A stretch of 64,000 nucleotides of DNA from Panax quinquefolius (Eukaryota; Streptophyta; Magnoliopsida; Apiales; Araliaceae), in the NCBI GenBank assembly GCA_020205615.1, contig CM035167.1, positions 137,096,568-137,160,567 of the forward strand, written 5' to 3'. Below, in pieces: positions 58,643 to 64,000 of the stretch. How positions within the stretch are numbered: position 1 is the stretch's first letter; every line of letters starts with the position of its first letter. The notes under the pieces are model-generated. The model saw only the letters and a list, made by a program, of their open reading frames with translations, made no database searches and was not told the DNA's origin. The translations under genes and the position numbers were made by a program.

Positions 58643-61219
58643 TGTAAGACCCCAACTTATTATTAATGAAATTTAATTTTCTCTATTTATTATTTTGAAA
58701 TAGTAAGGGTTGATTTGATTAATGTGGATAGTTATGGGTAAAATATGCAAATATTTCAAAATAAGCAAGTGGTTATAAAATATTCATTGTTGTCGGGGAA
58801 TATTCGTTTGGTCGTGAAATATTCTCACGCTTCGGGAATATTATTGCGATGACGCAGTAGCATGACCTTTATGGGCCCCATAATGAGAAAAAACGATTGG
58901 ATGAATAAAGCGACAAATATAAGTTGTTTAAAAATAGCGGCGTAGTTATTATCAATTAATCTTTGTTAAAATACTCGGTCGTTAAAACACAAGTAGCTTT
59001 ACTGATATTGCACCAATTATTGATTCTTACGTAAGAAGGCACTACTCAATAATGGTTACGGTAATTACCCTTCGAGTATTTTATTAATTTAATAATTCTT
59101 TGCGTTGATATTTTATATTCTTTGTTGTTTGATAATTATCATTACACGGTATTTTTCATTATCGAAGCAATAATTCATATTATCCGAATAATATTATTAG
59201 ATAACATTATTGGCAATGTCTAGAAAATTACATCAAGGAGAGGTTTGGTCACCTAATCTTGCCAAGAAGGAGAAATTCTTATTGGAAAGCCCCTCTTTTC
59301 TGGAAGCGCACAGTTTGCCAAGATTGTGATTCTGTAATATTATTTGTGAATAATTAATTATTGATTTATATAATGAGGAAAATATTAATTTTATGTGGAT
59401 ATAGATGGAGAAAATTTTAATGTGACAATTGTTGAAAATTAATATTTTATCTTTTACGATAAAATAATTCATTTAAATATATTATTTTAATAATATATTA
59501 ACGGTGATATTTTATAATGAATGTGGGATATATGAGTATATGAGGAGGAAGAGTATTTTTATGACATTAAATGTTTAACACATATTTTGTGTGTTGGTGG
59601 ACACAATTATTAATAGAAATTTGATTATAGCTTGTAAAATCGCCTGGATTTATGAATTTGGTCAATTTCATTTGGAATTTGGAAAACTTTCTTACGCAAA
59701 GTTGTAGAGAATTGAATTTCCTATAAAAACACATGAAATTCAAATTTTCTGACAAAAAGGCTATTTATTGTGAATTATTAAAGTTCTAAAGCTCCGAAAT
59801 AAATAATTTTTGAAATTTTAAATATTTTTAATAAGAAAACGTTTTTTTTTTTTAGTTAGGCAAGGTGAGTCACTCTTGGTGGCTGATGGTTTGAATCAGA
59901 TTTTGGGTGCGTAGGAATTTAATAAATATATATTAATATTTTATTAAATTTTCTGCTTTGGTGTTCTAAGTATTTTCCTATAAATAAGGTGCTTAGGTTA
60001 GAATTGAAAATTACAATTAAAGCAAGTTTTTCTCTCTATATTATCAAGCATATTCTTGTGAGTATTTTGAGTATATTTTGACTATTGTTATACGGTGCAA
60101 GTTCAAGTCATGCTTTATATTATTGTTTTCAAAAAGAAATTGATCTTTTCGAGGTAAGAGATATTTTTTTTTTAATGATATTATTTATTCTAATATCATT
60201 ATGCCGAAGTATTGATCTGAACTTTTTAATCAAATTTGAAACTTTTAGTGTCGGGGTTACTATTCACGTATACGGCACTATTTACGAATACGATACTATT
60301 CATCGAAAAATGAAAATTTTCCTTTTCGTCTAAAATATCTATTGTGGATACTAGCTTTGATTGTATCTATGTTTTGATCATTTTGAATTTTACACCACTA
60401 TGATTATTTTTGAGGTATTGTTAAACATGGATAAAACAAAGTACGAATCCTTAATCCTTAATCCTTGTCATTTTGTTTCACTGGATTTGTTTCTTTAAAA
60501 ATATTTTTCATCATCCTCGGTCTTAAATGATGATATTATTGAATATATTTGGCTTTGTAGTGCAAAGATGAATGATTTCGATGAATATCTTTGGCCCGTA
60601 GTGCAAAAGATGAAGCAGTGTTTAGATGAACATGACGGTGATGAATATCTTTGGCACAGTAATGCAAAGATGAATATTTGATTCCAAATATATATTGATT
60701 GATGTTCTGAGGGGATAAAGAGATGAGCGATGAACTTTAAATTCATACATAGAAGATAGTAGTTTGCATTCTCTACTTAACTCTTCTAATGAATTATTAT
60801 TTCATTGCGAATATTGATTTAAAACTTGTTGTCTATTGTATTCTATTAGATTTTTCCTGTTGAAGACTAACGATAATTTGTTGTATATTATCTTAGTTAT
60901 AATATTCTTTCTTTGGGCTAGTTGAGCTCACCCTTTTCCTTTTGTTCCATTTTTCTTCTTAGGATGCGAGAATATAAGCGAGCACAGTGGGGGTATGGAA
61001 TGAAGGTTCTAGAGAGAGTTGTTTAGTAGTCCTCACCATTTTTGTAAAATAATGTATCAATAAATGTGATGAGGATTTATTTGAGTATAGATATTATCAG
61101 AAGATAATATTTGTATTCAAACTCACGCTTTTCTTGTTGTAATAATAAAGTTGTAGTTGTTTACATACCATGTATTGACAACTCGAATGGGTGATGTATA
61201 CCTATTTTGGGGGCATCAC
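58643..61219 (+). repeat. Element H: 5' LTR
   Basis: It starts TGTAAGACCCC and ends gggggcatcac, about 2577 bp. TATA box at 59979-59986, short attcacg array near 60250-60305, hairpin units at 60538-60680. Confidence 0.92.
59979..59986 (+). promoter_or_regulatory. TATA box of element H 5' LTR
   Basis: TATAAATA followed by aggtgcttaggttag, in the conserved position. Confidence 0.7.
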
Positions 61220-61240
61220 GGTTGGTATCGAGCTTAGGAT
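61220..61240 (+). other. Primer-binding site of element H
   Basis: ggttggtatcgagcttagga directly follows the LTR and is complementary, with small changes, to the 3' end of plant initiator-Met tRNA. Confidence 0.8.
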
Positions 61241-61384
61241 ATGATCTCTGGCGGAGATCGGGGAATAGAACTAGGAGGGAGAGCGAGTAAATTCTTCACT
61301 AGTGTGTCCTACCTAAGCTTATTTGTTAGTCGGTCAAGTATATAGGGATATTATGTGATATATTGATTTCCTTAATTAACCCCT

Positions 61385-62395
61385 TTTTTTATGATGATGA
61401 TTTGAGAATGTCGTGAGAATATTAACAATGGAAATGAGGCCAAGTGGAGACGCTTTGTACTCACCAACGAGGAGAACATGCATAACAGTGGCAATGTTCC
61501 TCTTGTGAACAACACCAATGAAAGCGGATGATGAACGAGGGGATGTTTAGAAGCTTTTTGCGGTTCATGCAAAATCGATTTAGAGGAGACTCGTGTTCAA
61601 AATACGAGGAGAAATGATAGCAATTCACGGGTTATCACAACCAAGCGATTCAAAGAGTTGGGACCACGAATTTAAGGGAAAGCCGGATCCGATCATGGCG
61701 AAAACATGGGTCAAGCAAATTACCAAGATACTCGATGTCTTGGGATGCACGGAGGAATAGAAGGTTCCATTCGCCACGTTTATGTTCCGTGGCGGCGAGA
61801 CTTATGGTGGGAGTGCTGAAGCATACATACATCGTCCACTTTTCAACATGTCTTGGGAGACGTTTCAGAAACTATTTAATGACAAATACTTTCCTGAAAG
61901 TGTTCGTCATATGAAGGAAGTGGAGTTCATCAGATTAGAACAAAACAACATGACGGTGTCCCAGTACGAGGCAAAGTTTGTAGAGTTATCCAGGTTTGCA
62001 CCTCATTTGGTGGAGAATGAGGAACGTATGATGCGGATGTTTCTTAGAGGTTTGAAACCCGACATACGTCAGTATCTCATTTCTCATAAATTTTCTCTCT
62101 ATTCAGATGTTGTAAACAGGGCTCAATTATTAGAGCGAGATAACGAGTACGGTCAACCGAGGGACCACAATCGGGATCATCTAGAAGATAGCGATCAACA
62201 AAACAACGATAACCGGTGGAGAAAGAAAAAGACGGACAAAAATGGTAACCACTCGGTGGTAATCATGGCCATGAAAATAGAAGAAGCGAGTCCGGAGGAG
62301 ATTTTAAAAGAGGAGATTTAACAACGACCGTATGAAGACGGCTGACACCGAAGAATCGGTTCTAAGGGAGGAGAAACGACCACCGGTCAATATCT
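61385..62395 (+). pseudogene. Element H: gag, best preserved copy
   Basis: A 179-codon open stretch (61782-62321) contains the full Retrotrans_gag core: NMSWETFQKLFNDKYFPESV, EVEFIRLEQNNMTVSQYEAK, ELSRFAPHLVENEERMM and FLRGLKPDIRQYLISHK. A basic, Asn-rich region follows. The N-terminal part at 61385-61780 is readable only in shifted frames. Gag packages the RNA in cytoplasmic particles. The other gag copies in the window were judged against this one. Confidence 0.88.
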
Positions 62396-62514
62396 TTATC
62401 ATAAATACGGAAGAGGACATATCATCGGTCAAGCCCCTAACAGTTCAAGGTATGCTATAATTATGGAAAGGAAGGACATATCGCTCGAGATTATGCAGTA
62501 GCGAAACCTAGTTA
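62396..62514 (+). pseudogene. Element H: gag zinc knuckles with Cys lost
   Basis: The second knuckle reads CYNYGKEGHIARDY, where CX2CX4HX4C would need Cys at both Tyr positions. The first knuckle is equally altered. Each change is a single G-to-A (TGT or TGC to TAT). Nucleic-acid binding should be lost. Confidence 0.7.
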
Positions 62515-63150
62515 ATGGGGACGGTGACTCAAAAGATCATCGAGAAAAGTAAAAGTCAAGCGGTTCTCGAAGGCGTTTGTTGTGGTTGGTCAAAATCGAG
62601 GAACCCAAACGAGGTAATCACGGGTAAGCTATTTATAAATTCTTGCGAAGTTTATACCTTACTTGATACCGGTGCTACCCATTCATTTATCTCTCCTGCT
62701 TGTGCACAACGTTTAAACTTGACTCCGGAGAAATTAGACTTTAACCTATCTGTGGAAACTCCGTTAGGAGAAACTTTCATCACATCCACTATTTATAAAT
62801 CTTGTTTAATTCAAGTTGGCACCATCACCTTACCTGTTGACCTTATCTCTTTAAAGATACTTGCTTTTGATGTGATTTTAGGGATTGATTGGTTAACTAC
62901 TCATCATGCCAAAATTGATTGTTTTCGTAAGGTTGTTAGTTTTCATATTCCTAACCAACCTTTGTTATTTAATTCAAGCAACTAAACCATTAAAATCAAT
63001 CACCGTCATATCTAATCATAAAGCTATTCGTTTATTGAAAAACGGATGTCAAGCTTTCTTAGCCCATGTTATGGATTTGAATAAAGACACGTCAAATTTG
63101 AATAATATTCTGTTGTTATTGACTTTCCCGACGTATTTCTGAAGAACTTC
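62515..63150 (+). pseudogene. Element H: aspartic protease and linker
   Basis: A 156-codon open stretch (62515-62985) contains LLDTGATHSFIS (active-site DTG at residues 51-53), VGTITLPVDLISLKILAFDV and ILGIDWLTTHHAKID (121 onward). The complete retropepsin fold is readable. A frameshift at about 62985 separates it from the linker (KPLKSITVISNHKAIRLL). The enzyme would cut the Gag-Pol polyprotein. Confidence 0.88.
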
Positions 63151-64000
63151 CGGCCTACCCCGTAACGTGAAGTTGAATTCTTTATTGATCTTGAACCTGG
63201 TACAAAGCCCATTTCTAAAACCCCATATCGAATGGCTCCTATTGAACTTCAGGAGTTAAAGGTCCAACTAGGTGGAGTTGTTGGACACCGATTTCATTCG
63301 ATCTAGTACATCTCCTTGGGGTGCTCTGTTTTATTCGTAAAGAAAGAAAGATGGTAGTATGCGACTTTGTATTGACTATCGGGGAATTGAACCATGTCAC
63401 CATCAAGAATAGGTATCCTCTCACCTCGTATTGATGACTTGTTTGACCGATTGCAAGGAGCACAATTCTTTTCAAAAATCGATCTTCGTTCGATATCATC
63501 GGTGAAGATTAGAATCGAGGATATTCCAAAGCGCCTTAGAATTGATGACGGGCATTATGAATTCTTAGTCATGTCTTTCGGATTGACTAATGCTCTATGG
63601 CTTTCATGGATATGATGAATCGAGTATTCAAGGAATATTTGGATCAATTCGTTGTTGTCTTTATTGATGACATCCTCATATATTCCAAAAGCCGTGAAGA
63701 TCATGAGCACCATTTGAAATTTGGTACTCCAAAGGCTTCGTGAAAACAAGCTTTATGCCAAGTTGAAGAAATGCGAGTTCGGCTTGAGGAAGTAGCATTC
63801 CTTGGGCGCGTGGTGTCGAAACATGGAGTATCTGTTGATCCGTGAAGATTGAAGCAATACAAAGTTAGAAGCAACCAAGTCGGTGGTGATCAATCACGTA
63901 GTTTTTGGGCTTATTTGGTTATTATCGGAGATTCGTGGAAAGGTTTTCTCGAATCGCTACTCCATTAACCTTGACTAACTCGTAAGGATACAAAATTCGT
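63151..64000 (+). pseudogene. Element H: reverse transcriptase, continues past the window
   Basis: RT motifs appear in order in several frames: [12 protein letters not shown] (63215), a CIDYRELN-like block near 63360, [12 protein letters not shown] (63456, catalytic Asp), [15 protein letters not shown] (63550) and [20 protein letters not shown] (63650, catalytic DD). At least four frameshifts separate them. The thumb region near 63900 is the last part seen. RNase H, integrase and the 3' LTR would lie beyond the right edge. Confidence 0.85.

Noticed and set aside
1..64000. Integrated virus or a defence or biosynthetic gene cluster
   Set aside because: All reverse-transcriptase sequence has Ty3/gypsy LTR context with no envelope or movement-protein gene, and apart from ABI4 no host genes are present to form a cluster.

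Overview
This window is nuclear DNA of a flowering plant, probably a eudicot. It is AT-rich and crowded with transposons, and it holds one well-supported intact protein-coding host gene. That gene is an intronless AP2/ERF transcription factor on the minus strand (19361-20338) that I recognise as an ABI4 orthologue. The rest is mostly layered mobile DNA: long-LTR Ty3/gypsy chromoviruses (Tekay/Del-like, LTRs about 2.6-2.8 kb, initiator-Met tRNA primer site), CACTA (En/Spm) elements, a hAT element, foldback MITEs and one small LTR-retrotransposon deletion derivative. I name the LTR elements A to H from left to right.

Left block (1-15557). Minus-strand element A (gag remnant plus truncated LTR) meets plus-strand element B head to head. 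B has a 5' LTR lacking its start, decayed gag and protease, a large pol deletion, and a 3' LTR split by about 5.3 kb of other repeats (about 8110-13428).

Gene island (15558-24500). Intergenic DNA with a Stowaway-like MITE is followed by LTR deletion derivative C (18250-19314, target duplication GATAG), ABI4, a hAT element (20552-23092, 8-bp target duplication with one mismatch) and a foldback MITE (23300-23626). C ends 46 bp after the ABI4 stop codon. The hAT starts 213 bp upstream of the ABI4 start codon. The gene therefore has almost no undisturbed flank.

Nest (24501-51562, 27 kb). Solo-type LTR D (TTTTT flanks) carries CACTA-1 (24982-30249, TGA duplication) and the remains of LTR E. E holds full-length element F on the minus strand (32202-50469, AATAT duplication). 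F in turn holds full-length element G on the plus strand (37275-46225, GAGA duplication), inserted inside F's protease coding region. F keeps recognisable gag, protease, RT, RNase H, integrase and a chromodomain-like tail, all with frameshifts. G lacks the integrase core and most of RT, so it must have moved with enzymes supplied from elsewhere.

Right block (51563-64000). An AT-rich stretch is followed by a CACTA fragment, CACTA-2. It has the C-terminal part of a TNP2-like protein and a multi-exon TNP1/Ptta-type gene with good splice sites but three in-frame TAG codons. Nearly gene-free DNA with a tandem duplication and a hairpin MITE comes next. Last is element H (58643 to beyond the window end), whose gag, protease and RT are the best preserved.

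I found no CRISPR, operon, RNA gene or defence system. The most unusual structures are the depth of the nest, arrays of hairpin-forming repeats in the transcribed part of the chromovirus LTRs, a leader with several primer-binding-site copies in G, and the squeezing of ABI4 between two transposons.
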